Below are positions 1 through 8,564 of a stretch of 64,000 bases of DNA, piece by piece. This DNA is from Chloroflexota bacterium (GTDB taxonomy: Bacteria; Chloroflexota; Anaerolineae; Anaerolineales; Villigracilaceae). A program made the translations under genes and the position numbers. The notes under the pieces were generated by a model that searched no databases, was not told the DNA's origin, and was given only the letters and a program-made list of their open reading frames with translations. Every line of letters starts with the position of its first letter. Within the stretch, counting starts at the first letter, position 1. The stretch lies in the NCBI GenBank assembly GCA_016235425.1, contig JACRLC010000076.1, positions 26,905 to 90,904 of the forward strand. The letters run 5' to 3'.

Positions 1-364
1 TGCGGAGGGCCAAGGAGCCAGTCAACGCGACCATGCGGATGAATGGGAGTCTGCCGAGGATGCGGCCATAGCGGAGGGCGCGAGTGAAGGATCTGTTTGA
101 GATGCGTTCGCGGTGAAGACGGAGGGAGACAATGTCCGCGCGGCCCTGGAGGAAATAGAAACCATCTTTTGATTCGACACTTTTGCATTGAGGAAGATAG
201 GAAATTAGTTCTTCAAGCGATGCAGGAACAGTGAGGTAACGATAGAGTTCGTCAAGTTTCAACGGGTAATCGAAGACATCCGAGTATGCGAGCGTTTCGA
301 GGATGGCGCGTTCGAGGGAGAGAATGTCTGTTCGCGGAGGTTGCAGGTCTAAAGCTAAAGCCAT
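1..364 (-). CDS. Partial conserved protein, possible nucleotidyltransferase-like
   Basis: This reading frame starts at an ATG at 364, preceded by an AAAGGAA ribosome site seven bases away, and runs off the left edge after about 121 residues. The visible part begins MALALDLQPPRTDI, contains YSDVFDYPLKLDELYRYL (a helical, winged-helix-like stretch) and reaches FIRMVALTGSLAL at the edge. A hydrophobic strand followed by TGSLA resembles the start of the GS-containing nucleotidyltransferase fold, but the catalytic aspartates would lie beyond the window. It is 69 bp upstream of, and on a different transcriptional step from, the glycosyltransferase that follows on the same strand. It is truncated only by the window. 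The function is inferred from a short motif and is uncertain. Confidence 0.6.
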   Translation of the reverse strand, partial: MALALDLQPPRTDILSLERAILETLAYSDVFDYPLKLDELYRYLTVPASLEELISYLPQCKSVESKDGFYFLQGRADIVSLRLHRERISNRSFTRALRYGRILGRLPFIRMVALTGSLALR

Positions 365-433
365 GAGAATTTCCTTTTGGCGGAGGCCCGCAATTTCTGT
401 CAGAGGGGAAAATGAAAATTGCGGGGAGGCAGG

Positions 434-1921
434 CTAAAGGTCGGGTGCGAAGCGTGTGGAAAATGATTGCAGGAGGGTGAAGCCGGAGGTGAAGAGTAAT
501 CCAACAGCGAAGAGAAATGCATAGATCATAATTAGATAATGATCCGTCTGCCAGCTCATCCAGGCTGTCCAACTGTTGAGGCAGGCGAGGGCAATCTCAA
601 AAATGACGAGCGAATCAATTTTGACATGATATCGCGATTTGTCCCAGGCCTGGCGGCGGCGGGTGATGCCGTATTTGGGCGTGCGCTCGAAGGGAATGTC
701 GTGGCGCCGCAAAATTTGAAGCGCGGCGCGCAAGGTGTTGAGGATCATGCCCGAAGAAAAGACTGACATCAAAAAGATAAGGGGAAGATTCAAAAGCCAG
801 CGGCGGCGAAGCAGTTTTTGGCCGACGATGAAATAAATGGTGGGCGCAAAAACAAGCACGTTCATGAAGAGACCGATGCCGACGGGTTCGAGTAAAGTTG
901 GGTATTCCTGCGCGAGCACGAGGAGAAGCGGATACAAACAGATCAATGCCAGCGTGAGAAAATGCAGGCCATAACCAGTGAGATGCAGTGTGGCTTGAAG
1001 TTTGTACGTAAGCGGAAGTTTTACGCGCCAGATCATGGGGATGTAACGGATGGCGCACTCGAGGCCGCCGCGCGCCCAGCGGTGCTGCTGGCGGCGATAG
1101 GCGGTGAAGCTGACGGGCAGTTCCGCAGGCACTTCCACTTCGCCCGCGTAGCGCGCAGACCAGCCGCGCAGGAAGACGCGATAGGAAAGGTCGAGGTCTT
1201 CGGTGAGGGTATCGGCCTGCCAGCCGCCGGCGTCTTGAATGGCAGACTTGCGCCACACGCCCGCGGTTCCATTGAAATTGAAGAAATAGCCTGAGGCCGC
1301 GCGGGCGGGTTGGTCAATGGCAAAATGCGCGTCGAGGGATAGCGCTTGAAGATAGGTGAGCAGGGAATAATCGCGGTTGAGATGCCCCCAGCGCGCCTGA
1401 ACGAACGCGACGCGGTCATCATCAAAATATGGAATCGTGCGGCGAAGAAAATCAGGCTGGGGAATAAAATCCGCATCGAAGATGGCAAGATATTCTCCGC
1501 TGGATCGAGCAAGTCCATCTGCGAGCGCGCCCGCCTTGAAGCCCCTTCTGTCTGCGCGGTGAAGATGAACTATATTGATACCCTGCGAGCGAAGTTGTTC
1601 GACTTTCCGGCGAATAAGTGAAACCGTCTCATCGGTGGAATCGTCCAATACTTGAATCTCAAGCAAGTCACGCGGGTAATCGAGCGCGGCGGCGGATTCG
1701 ATCAGCCTCTCGGTAACATACCACTCGTTATAAATCGGCAATTGCACTGTTGCGCGCGGCCACGCGTCCATTTCCTTTGGCGCGGCGCTTACCAATGATC
1801 GTCGTTCCCTCCAGCCAAGCCAGGCGAGATAAAAATAATTGAAGACATAAACGAACAACACGGTCATCACCAGCGCGTAAGTCACCACGACCGGAACGAG
1901 AATGATATTGAGCAGATCCAT
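434..1921 (-). CDS. Processive GT2 family glycosyltransferase (cellulose synthase/CslA-like)
   Basis: A 495-residue membrane glycosyltransferase that probably polymerises or extends a surface polysaccharide from a nucleotide sugar. An N-terminal membrane span (residues about 8-36) precedes a GT-A domain with LDDSTDET (92-99), the metal-binding DAD (149-151), TEDLDL (240-245, catalytic Asp) and QQHRW (278-282). This is the D, DxD, D, QxxRW signature of processive GT2 enzymes. Further hydrophobic segments follow at about 305-345, 355-385 and near the C-terminus. The start is the ATG at 1921 after GGAGGC. It overlaps the TAA of the upstream ligase-like gene (TAATG), so the two are translationally coupled. 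A longer in-frame extension exists but only overlaps the upstream gene. The product polymer cannot be read from sequence. Confidence 0.88.
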   Translation of the reverse strand: MDLLNIILVPVVVTYALVMTVLFVYVFNYFYLAWLGWRERRSLVSAAPKEMDAWPRATVQLPIYNEWYVTERLIESAAALDYPRDLLEIQVLDDSTDETVSLIRRKVEQLRSQGINIVHLHRADRRGFKAGALADGLARSSGEYLAIFDADFIPQPDFLRRTIPYFDDDRVAFVQARWGHLNRDYSLLTYLQALSLDAHFAIDQPARAASGYFFNFNGTAGVWRKSAIQDAGGWQADTLTEDLDLSYRVFLRGWSARYAGEVEVPAELPVSFTAYRRQQHRWARGGLECAIRYIPMIWRVKLPLTYKLQATLHLTGYGLHFLTLALICLYPLLLVLAQEYPTLLEPVGIGLFMNVLVFAPTIYFIVGQKLLRRRWLLNLPLIFLMSVFSSGMILNTLRAALQILRRHDIPFERTPKYGITRRRQAWDKSRYHVKIDSLVIFEIALACLNSWTAWMSWQTDHYLIMIYAFLFAVGLLFTSGFTLLQSFSTRFAPDL

Positions 1922-3303
1922 TATGCCTCCCTCACATATGCCGCGGTTTGTAACGGATTTGGAAACGGATAAGCGGACGAATTGACGCTCAACGCAGACC
2001 AGAGTCCCCACGCAAGCCATTGCCATATCCGCCCCGCCGCGTTCAGCCACGGGTAGTAATCAAAGAAATCAATGGTCATCAATGCGAGCAACAATGCAAA
2101 TGCGCCAATCATCAGCGGCTGTTCGGCAAATGTTCTCCAACGCGAAACAAAGATAATCACAGGCACAGCCATCAACAAAAAATAGAATGCAGCGCCCAGG
2201 ACCCCGGTCTCCATTGCGGCCACAAGCAGGGTGTAATGCGGCGGTTGGAAGTTGGTTGGAAAATCGGCAAAACGGCTTTTCATCGCCAGCGGCGACGCGC
2301 CCAGCCCAATCCCGATCGTGGAATGCTCCACAAAAATCGTATTGCCCGCGCGGATCAAAAACATGCGCTCCCTCATCGGGTCGTCGCTTGAGATATTTCC
2401 CGAATTCACACGGGAGCCGAAAACAGGAATGTTTTTGATGACGAACGGCGCGGCGAGGAGCAGACTCAGACTCCCAAGCACGATCACCCGTTTGACAGAA
2501 TCCCATCTGTGAGCAAACGCCTCCAACCCGACCATGAAACTGGCTCCGATTAAAAAGCCGATCCACGCCGACCGGGAGAACGTCATCACCAGAGCCAACA
2601 AGCCGGGCAGGAACGCGGTCAACGCGAGCCAGCGTGATCTATTCCTGCCATAAATCAGCACAGCCAGCAAAAGGACAAGCCCAAACGCGAGACAGCCGCC
2701 AAGGATATTCGGATGATCCGCCAATCCATAGGCCCGCAGAAAACGAAGCTCGCCCACAGGGACGACACTTATCCCTGCTTTAGCAGGATCAAGGCGGAGT
2801 TCGCCGAGAGAAAACAATCCAACTGAATGTTGAAGAAGCGATTGCCTGATCGCAACGACAGATTGCAGGATAACCTGCAATCCAACCGGAACAATCACCC
2901 ATTCAGGCAATGTGATTTCATTGACAATATATAAATAAAATAAAAAAAGGAACACAAGACGAATGGAATGGTATCTCGAAAGCACATAGTCCTCACCCCC
3001 AAAAGTGGAAATAAATCCTGCCAGCGTAAGCCCTGCAAGAAAAATCCAAATGGACGCCGAGCCGAATGTAATCCTACGCGGTGCGAGCAGTAATGAACTT
3101 CCCCAGAATATCAAAGTGCAAACCAGCGTTACATCTGTTGCAAAGAGCAGGAAATCTGTGTAATCGCCATAGACAGGAAAAACAGGACGCTGCCATAGAA
3201 CTATTCGCCAGCGCAGGGGCGCAAAAATGATCGTGAGCGCAAAAGAGATTCGCGCAAGCAGATCGAACCAGTAAAAGAGAGGATTATGGGAGGATGGCCG
3301 CAT
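1921..3303 (-). CDS. O-antigen ligase/polymerase-like (Wzy/WaaL) membrane protein
   Basis: A 460-residue polytopic protein with ten or more hydrophobic spans. It has a long non-membrane loop in the C-terminal half (about residues 300-350, ending near NFQPPHYTLLVAAMETG). This is the topology of the O-antigen ligase/Wzy polymerase superfamily. The HYTLLVAAMETGVLG segment matches the H-x-x-x-L-x-x-x-x-x-E-x-G pattern common in the periplasmic loop. It likely joins or polymerises polysaccharide repeat units outside the membrane. It is followed without a gap by the GT2 gene (TAATG overlap), which supports a shared polysaccharide pathway. No good ribosome site is visible before the ATG at 3303. Whether it acts as ligase or polymerase cannot be decided. 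Confidence 0.8.
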   Translation of the reverse strand: MRPSSHNPLFYWFDLLARISFALTIIFAPLRWRIVLWQRPVFPVYGDYTDFLLFATDVTLVCTLIFWGSSLLLAPRRITFGSASIWIFLAGLTLAGFISTFGGEDYVLSRYHSIRLVFLFLFYLYIVNEITLPEWVIVPVGLQVILQSVVAIRQSLLQHSVGLFSLGELRLDPAKAGISVVPVGELRFLRAYGLADHPNILGGCLAFGLVLLLAVLIYGRNRSRWLALTAFLPGLLALVMTFSRSAWIGFLIGASFMVGLEAFAHRWDSVKRVIVLGSLSLLLAAPFVIKNIPVFGSRVNSGNISSDDPMRERMFLIRAGNTIFVEHSTIGIGLGASPLAMKSRFADFPTNFQPPHYTLLVAAMETGVLGAAFYFLLMAVPVIIFVSRWRTFAEQPLMIGAFALLLALMTIDFFDYYPWLNAAGRIWQWLAWGLWSALSVNSSAYPFPNPLQTAAYVREA

Positions 3304-3489
3304 TAAATTCAGACTGTATTTATAAGAATTGTTTATTATAATCTGTACGATATATTCTGAGCGGAGCCATACGTTCTCTGTACCGCATAGTCAAAGGACA
3401 CCACATCAGTCCGTCTTCAGCGCTTCTCCTTCGCTCACACGTATATGCGTACGGTGCAGGGCAGGACGGAAGATTTGTGAGATTCTTAC
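3304..3489. promoter_or_regulatory. Divergent promoter region between polysaccharide genes
   Basis: A 186-bp gap between a minus-strand and a plus-strand polysaccharide gene. Bases 3320-3356 are strongly AT-rich and contain TATAAT-like words in both orientations, so divergent promoters probably lie here. No operator symmetry or small gene was recognised. Confidence 0.4.
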
Positions 3490-4524
3490 ATGCCAAAGCA
3501 TATTGCCGTCAACGCACGCTATTCTCATAGACGCGCCACAGGAGTGGAACGTTACGCCAGGGAAATCAGCCAAAGGTTGTTTCCTCCCATGCGCGAGATC
3601 AAACCATCCAAAGCGTTGTCCCCGCTCGCGGGCCATTTGTGGGAGCAATTCATCCTGCCCGCGCACTTGCACTCGAATGAGGTGCTTTGGTCCCCCGCCA
3701 ACACCAGCCCGTGGATCCTCCGCAGGCAGGCAGTGACCCTCCACGATGCCAGCGTGTTCGATCACCCCGAGTGGTTCAAGTCAACTTTTGGGGCATGGAC
3801 ACGGCTTTCGTGGAAAGTCCTTGCGAAGGGGGTGAAGGCGATTCTGACTGTCTCAAATTTTTCGCGTGAGAGACTGCAGCATCATTTACGAATTCCAGAT
3901 GAAAGAATCCATGTGATCCCAAATGGGGTCGGCAGGCCATTTGAACCGAAGTCCGCGAAGGTGGTTGAAGGAGTGCGGACAAAATACAAGCTGACAAAAC
4001 CTTATTTTCTTTTTGTCGGCACACATGAGCCGCGCAAAAATTTAGATGCGTTGCTCCGTGCGTGGGAAAGTTTTGGAGCATCAGGAGATTACACGCTTGC
4101 CATTGCGGGAACGGAAGGAATTGTGTTTGCGCCTGCAGGTCAAATTGCGAAGTCCCCGGAGGGGGACAATTCGATCCACAAACTCGGATACGTTCCCGAT
4201 TCGGATTTGCCCGCTTTATATTCGGGGACAAGCGCGGTCGTCGTGCCGTCTTTGTATGAGGGGTTTGGGCTTTCTGCGCTGGAAGCCATGGCGTGCGGCG
4301 CACCTGTGATCGCTTCGAATACAAGCGCATTTACAGAAACAGTTGGAGATGCGGGGATTCTAGTCCAACCGGACAACACCGAAGAAATCGCTGACGCAAT
4401 GCACCGAATAACCAAAGACCGCGCGCTGGCAAATACATTGCGCGAACGCGGATTGAAACGCGCGAAACAATTTAGCTGGGACGAGTCCGCGCACAGGATT
4501 CAATCGCTGGTTGAAAGCCTTTAG
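3490..4524 (+). CDS. GT4 family glycosyltransferase
   Basis: A 344-residue cytoplasmic retaining glycosyltransferase with two Rossmann-like halves (GT-B fold). The C-terminal half contains FVGTHEPRKNLDALLRAW (about 177-194), typical of mannosyl/glucosyltransferases of the GT4 family, and EGFGLSALE, whose E257 and E265 form the EX7E motif that binds the nucleotide-sugar donor. It likely adds one sugar to a lipid-linked or growing surface glycan. The N-terminus, MPKHIAVNARYSHRRATGVERYARE, fits the usual acceptor-side strand and loop. The downstream gene starts inside its stop codon (TAGTG), so both are co-translated. Donor and acceptor are not predictable. Confidence 0.88.
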   Translation: MPKHIAVNARYSHRRATGVERYAREISQRLFPPMREIKPSKALSPLAGHLWEQFILPAHLHSNEVLWSPANTSPWILRRQAVTLHDASVFDHPEWFKSTFGAWTRLSWKVLAKGVKAILTVSNFSRERLQHHLRIPDERIHVIPNGVGRPFEPKSAKVVEGVRTKYKLTKPYFLFVGTHEPRKNLDALLRAWESFGASGDYTLAIAGTEGIVFAPAGQIAKSPEGDNSIHKLGYVPDSDLPALYSGTSAVVVPSLYEGFGLSALEAMACGAPVIASNTSAFTETVGDAGILVQPDNTEEIADAMHRITKDRALANTLRERGLKRAKQFSWDESAHRIQSLVESL

Positions 4525-5621
4525 TGAAACTGGCGCTTGTCCATGAATGGCTGAACGTTTACGGCGGGTCAGAAAGATTGCTTGCTGAGATTTTGGGCCT
4601 ACATCCTCAAGCCCAATTGCACGCGCTAATCCACAATAAGGAAAATTTGTGCGGCACACTGCTTGAAGGAGTAGATGTCAAAACTTCCTTCTTGCAAAAG
4701 ATTCCGCGCGTCGAGCATCTTTATCGCGGACTTCTTCCTCTCATGCCGTTCGCCATCGAAAGCATGAATGTGCGCGATTACGATGTGGTATTGTCCGTTT
4801 CACATGCGGTTGCACATGGGGTGAAGACGACGAAAGAACAAGTTCACATTTCGTATGTCTGCACACCGATGCGATACGCGTGGCATTTGCAGGATGACTA
4901 TCTGCACCTGCACCATTTGAACAAACCGATCATCGGGGCCGCCGCACGCGTGACTTTGGGCCTGCTCCGCCGCTGGGACAGAGCCGCGGCCGCCCGCGCA
5001 GATCATCTGCTCGCAATTTCGCAGTGGACAGCAGAGCGAATCAAGCAGGCATGGGAATGTGAGGCTAAAGTCATTTATCCGCCTGTGGATGTGGATCGAT
5101 TCAATCCTGCAAAAGAACGCGATAATTTTTATTTGCTGGTCTCGCGGCTGGTTCCGTACAAAATGACCGCGGAGATCATCCGCGCGTTCAATCAATTGAA
5201 ATTGCCACTCATCATCGTTGGCGATGGGCCTGAGATGCCGCGACTGCAGAAGTTGGCAAATGAGAATATCAAATTGCTCGGCCATCAACCTGATTCAGCA
5301 GTCGCGGATTTGATGAAACGGGCGAAGGCATTCGTCTACATGGCTGTGGAGGATTTCGGAATTGCGATGGTCGAGGCGCAGGCGGCAGGGTGCCCGGTCA
5401 TCGCGTATGCGCGGGGCGGCGCGGTGGAAATTGTTCAGGAGGGAGAAACGGGTCTCTTATATCGGGAGCAGACCGCGGGGTCCATGATGGAGGCGGTGAG
5501 TCAGTTTGAGAGGCGCCCGCGGGCAATGAGTCCACAAGCCGCGAGGGAGAACACGATGCGGTTTTCAAGTCAGCGATTCCAAACTGAATTTACAGATTTT
5601 GTGGAGTCCAGCAAAAGGTGA
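4524..5621 (+). CDS. GT4 family glycosyltransferase
   Basis: A 365-residue GT-B glycosyltransferase starting at GTG, which overlaps the TAG of the preceding glycosyltransferase. The N-terminus, KLALVHEWLNVYGGSERLL, carries the glycine-rich acceptor loop of GT4 enzymes. VSRLVPYK (about 207-214) opens the donor domain and EDFGIAMVE supplies the EX7E pair E276/E284. HISYVCTPMRYAWH in the first half resembles mannosyltransferases that act early in exopolysaccharide assembly; this is family resemblance only. Together with the previous gene it forms a two-gene plus-strand unit facing away from the GT2/ligase pair. Confidence 0.88.
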   Translation: MKLALVHEWLNVYGGSERLLAEILGLHPQAQLHALIHNKENLCGTLLEGVDVKTSFLQKIPRVEHLYRGLLPLMPFAIESMNVRDYDVVLSVSHAVAHGVKTTKEQVHISYVCTPMRYAWHLQDDYLHLHHLNKPIIGAAARVTLGLLRRWDRAAAARADHLLAISQWTAERIKQAWECEAKVIYPPVDVDRFNPAKERDNFYLLVSRLVPYKMTAEIIRAFNQLKLPLIIVGDGPEMPRLQKLANENIKLLGHQPDSAVADLMKRAKAFVYMAVEDFGIAMVEAQAAGCPVIAYARGGAVEIVQEGETGLLYREQTAGSMMEAVSQFERRPRAMSPQAARENTMRFSSQRFQTEFTDFVESSKR

Positions 5622-5693
5622 CTGTCATCTATGCCGGTAAAGAGTAAACGAGAATGGGCAGAACACAAAACAGCCTGTACAAACGTTGCTTGT

Positions 5694-7316
5694 TCATTTC
5701 ACGCCTCCACCTGCGTGCTTCTTCAACAAAGGCAGAGCAACCAACAGGAACGGAAGGAAGATCGCGCCGCCGCATGGCAACAATGGCTGGCGGGATTGTT
5801 CGGGTTCTTTCGGCGCACTTGGTTGTTCCGCCGAAGAAGTCTCTGCCTCCCCTGAAAGGGACAGTTCATCCACCCAGACCGTGCCGGTGTTTGGTGTATC
5901 GGAATAAGTGCTGAAACCAAACGCCATGCCAGCGATCTGATTCGGTTTGGCGAAGGCCTCACCGGCGTTTTCCTCCCAGTCTGCGCGGTGAAATTCTTCC
6001 CACCTTAATATGAATTGAACCCAAACTTCGGAAGTTGTGTTGGAAGTCTCAATCGTGCGGAGATAAGTCTCGCTCGCAGTCATTGACCCGGCATAAATAT
6101 TTACATCGAAGACCAGACCCGCATCCGCGGAGCGCAGGTAAAAAGCCAGACCATCGGCGGCGCTCCAATCCTGCACCTGCTCGAACATTAGGGCACAGGT
6201 GGCCCAACTGTTGGCCGCCACGTCGAAATCCAATTGCAAGGAATGAACGCCTTCATGAGCGGTTTGTGCCGATGGCGCACAGGAGAGGGATGTGTTGGCG
6301 GCTTCATCTTGGAAAGCCTCCCATCCCGCAGTTCCGGCTGGAATCCCACCCTCGAAATCATCGAGCAGGCCCAGCGTCACAGGAGGAAGCGGGGCAATGG
6401 GAGCCTGTGTCTCAGCCGATGGAACGCTCGCTTCGGCTGGTTGTCCCTCTTTCCAGCGATGATAGAAAACATTCAACACCGGCACGAATTCTTCGGTCGC
6501 TTTGCGGCTCCCCTGTTCGGAAGGATGGTCGTCGCCGGATGGATAATAAAGCGTGTTACGTGTTCCGATGATGTGCCCAATTTGTCCATTGTTGACGCGG
6601 TGGTGCGCGTTGGGATCGGTCAACACATTATAGAAATCGAAGACAGCTACGTTGTTGCCCGCATAATTGTTCTCGCGCAGCCAGTCATTGACCAGCCACT
6701 CGTTGAAAGCGCGGGCATTATCGGCATAAGTCGGATCGCTCAGCGGAGGCGCAGTGACGACTACGAAAAGTTTATCGGGACGCGCACCAAAGTATTGCAG
6801 GATTTCGTTATAAACATACTTTGCATGTCCAACAGATAACCATCCTTCAGTGTCCGGCGAGTCGTTTGGATTGCCTTCCAGCGCGGAATTCGGAAAACAG
6901 GATTTGAACACAATGATTTGGTTTTCGCCGCCGGGATCGGAAAGCGAGCGCGTGTAAGAGGCATGTTGCTCGTTTTCGTTGAAGAGCGCGTCCATGTAAG
7001 TTGGAGTATTATCGCTGGCAAACCATTCCGTCCAGTTTGGGATGTCGGTGCGGTCACCGATGGCATCGGGCCCCCACCCATAATTTGTGTCGCTGACGAA
7101 GTAGTTGTTCTGGTCGAGTGTTTTCCCCAAATCGCCGTAATCATCCATCAGCCAGTTCTCGCCCGTGGAATGATGGATGAAAACAAGTTTAACCGCTTCA
7201 TCCGGAGGGCCTGGATTATCAGCCTGAAAATTCGACGATGGCTTGGGCGATGCAGAAATGAGGAGCAACACTGGAAGAATCGAAAAAACAACCCACCCGC
7301 TATTCAAGGTTTTCAT
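5694..7316 (-). CDS. Secreted SGNH-hydrolase-like protein with C-terminal carbohydrate-binding-like domain and membrane anchor
   Basis: A 540-residue exported protein. Residues 1-25 form a signal peptide. The next ~250 residues begin LVFIHHSTGENWL and contain FKSCFPNSAL and GDDHPSEQG. The Ser, Asn and Asp-x-His placement resembles the blocks of SGNH/GDSL hydrolases, so it may be an esterase or deacylase acting on a cell-surface glycan. A proline-rich linker leads to LLDDFEGG..., a jelly-roll domain of the CIA30/CBM11 type (about 330-490). A C-terminal hydrophobic segment with basic end (KKHAGGG) may anchor it. GGGAGGG precedes the ATG. Its position beside polysaccharide genes fits glycan processing. 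The hydrolase call is moderate; a catalytic role is not certain. Confidence 0.65.
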   Translation of the reverse strand: MKTLNSGWVVFSILPVLLLISASPKPSSNFQADNPGPPDEAVKLVFIHHSTGENWLMDDYGDLGKTLDQNNYFVSDTNYGWGPDAIGDRTDIPNWTEWFASDNTPTYMDALFNENEQHASYTRSLSDPGGENQIIVFKSCFPNSALEGNPNDSPDTEGWLSVGHAKYVYNEILQYFGARPDKLFVVVTAPPLSDPTYADNARAFNEWLVNDWLRENNYAGNNVAVFDFYNVLTDPNAHHRVNNGQIGHIIGTRNTLYYPSGDDHPSEQGSRKATEEFVPVLNVFYHRWKEGQPAEASVPSAETQAPIAPLPPVTLGLLDDFEGGIPAGTAGWEAFQDEAANTSLSCAPSAQTAHEGVHSLQLDFDVAANSWATCALMFEQVQDWSAADGLAFYLRSADAGLVFDVNIYAGSMTASETYLRTIETSNTTSEVWVQFILRWEEFHRADWEENAGEAFAKPNQIAGMAFGFSTYSDTPNTGTVWVDELSLSGEAETSSAEQPSAPKEPEQSRQPLLPCGGAIFLPFLLVALPLLKKHAGGGVK

Positions 7317-7357
7317 AAGCCCTCCCGCGCTAACTTGTGAGACACAACACTATCTAC

Positions 7358-7385
7358 ATTATAGAAAACCTTCGATAAAAGGCAA
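7358..7385 (-). promoter_or_regulatory. Candidate promoter for the SGNH-like gene
   Basis: On the minus strand, TTGCCT (7385-7380) and TATAAT (7363-7358) are separated by 16 bp and lie about 40 bp before the start codon at 7316. The -10 box is a perfect consensus; the -35 matches four of six. Confidence 0.5.
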
Positions 7386-7440
7386 TAGGCTTCCGGTAGG
7401 GCATAGTACAATTGCTCATCTCTTCAGCGAGGAACCGACC

Positions 7441-8505
7441 ATGACCACTTCAAATTTCGACGGCTGGACCTGTCCGATCCCGCTCCAAAACTATCCCACC
7501 ATTGTGATGGGACACGGCGCGGGCGGAAAGATGATGAACGATCTCATTCGTCATCTTTTCGCGCAGGAATTTCAAAATGATTTGCTCGGCCAATTGGGCG
7601 ATTCCACTGTGATCGAGCAGTTAGCTTTTAGCGGTCAGCGGTTAGCTCTTACTACCGATTCGTTTGTGGTGAGCCCGCTGTTCTTTCCAGGCGGCAATAT
7701 TGGCGAACTTGCCGTGAATGGCACGGTCAACGACCTTGCGATGAGCGGCGCAAAACCGCTTTATCTTTCGGCGGGCTTTATCCTCGAAGAAGGTCTGCCA
7801 ATGGAGACACTTGGCCGCGTGGCTGCTTCGATGTCACGCGCCTGCAAATTTGCGGACGTGAAAATCGCGGCGGGCGATACGAAGGTTGTGAACAAGGGTC
7901 ATGGCGACGGGATTTACATCAACACGACCGGCATCGGACTCATTCGCGAAAATGTGGATATCAAACCGACCAACGCGAAACCCGGCGATGCAATCATCAT
8001 CAGCGGCACGATGGGTGATCATGGCATTGCCATCATGTCGGTTCGGGAGGGACTTCAATTTGATTCCGCCATCGAAAGCGACACCGCCCCGTTACACGAT
8101 CTCGTCAACGCGATGCTGGCGGCGAGTCCCGATATCCATTGCCTGCGCGACGCCACCCGCGGCGGACTCTCCGCCGTGCTGAATGAATTAGCCGAAGCAT
8201 CCAAAGTCGGGATCGAATTTGAGGAGACGAAAGTCCCCGTGCGCGTCGAAGTCAATTCCGCCTGCGAGATGCTTGGGCTTGATCCGTTTTACATTGCGAA
8301 TGAAGGAAAATTAGTGGCTTTTGTACCAGAGGCACACGCCGAAAAAGTTTTAGCCGCGATGCAAAAACATGAATACGGAAAAAACGCCGCCATCATCGGC
8401 CGCGTCGTAGACGAGCACAAAGGCATGGTCGTGGCAAAGACCGCCATCGGCGGTTCGCGCGTGGTGGATTTGCCCGCTGGAGAGTTGCTGCCGAGGATTT
8501 GCTAG
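7441..8505 (+). CDS. hypE: Carbamoyl dehydratase HypE (NiFe-hydrogenase maturation)
   Basis: A 354-residue PurM/AIR-synthetase-fold protein. In hydrogenase maturation HypE accepts a carbamoyl group from HypF on its C-terminal cysteine and dehydrates it with ATP to a thiocyanate, which becomes the cyanide ligand of the NiFe centre. The sequence has the glycine-rich GHGAGGKMM near the N-terminus, LTTDSFVVSPLFFPGG, VNDLAMSGAKP, and ends in LPRIC, the canonical C-terminal tail with the reactive Cys. The start is the ATG at 7441 after GAGG; an open extension upstream lacks similarity. No hypA, B, C, D, F or hydrogenase gene is in the window, so it stands alone here. The identity is firm. Confidence 0.95.
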   Translation: MTTSNFDGWTCPIPLQNYPTIVMGHGAGGKMMNDLIRHLFAQEFQNDLLGQLGDSTVIEQLAFSGQRLALTTDSFVVSPLFFPGGNIGELAVNGTVNDLAMSGAKPLYLSAGFILEEGLPMETLGRVAASMSRACKFADVKIAAGDTKVVNKGHGDGIYINTTGIGLIRENVDIKPTNAKPGDAIIISGTMGDHGIAIMSVREGLQFDSAIESDTAPLHDLVNAMLAASPDIHCLRDATRGGLSAVLNELAEASKVGIEFEETKVPVRVEVNSACEMLGLDPFYIANEGKLVAFVPEAHAEKVLAAMQKHEYGKNAAIIGRVVDEHKGMVVAKTAIGGSRVVDLPAGELLPRIC

Positions 8506-8507
8506 CT

Positions 8508-8538
8508 GTTCAGGATGCGGTTGAACTGCATCCTGAAC
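8508..8538. terminator. Hairpin between hypE and the AlkZ-like gene
   Basis: Perfect 11-bp inverted repeat GTTCAGGATGC / GCATCCTGAAC with a 9-base loop, just after the hypE stop and before the convergent gene end at 8565. There is no clear T-run, so it may be a bidirectional terminator or a repeat. Confidence 0.5.
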
Positions 8539-8564
8539 GCAGTATAACTATTCACGAACAAAAC

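Noticed and set aside
1922..2050. N-terminal extension of the GT2 glycosyltransferase
   Set aside because: The open frame continues upstream, but it overlaps the ligase-like gene in another frame, and GGAGGC with the TAATG coupling fixes the start at 1921.
7243..7440. N-terminal extension of HypE
   Set aside because: HypE proteins begin near the GHGAGGK motif, a ribosome site precedes 7441, and the extra part overlaps the promoter of the divergent gene.
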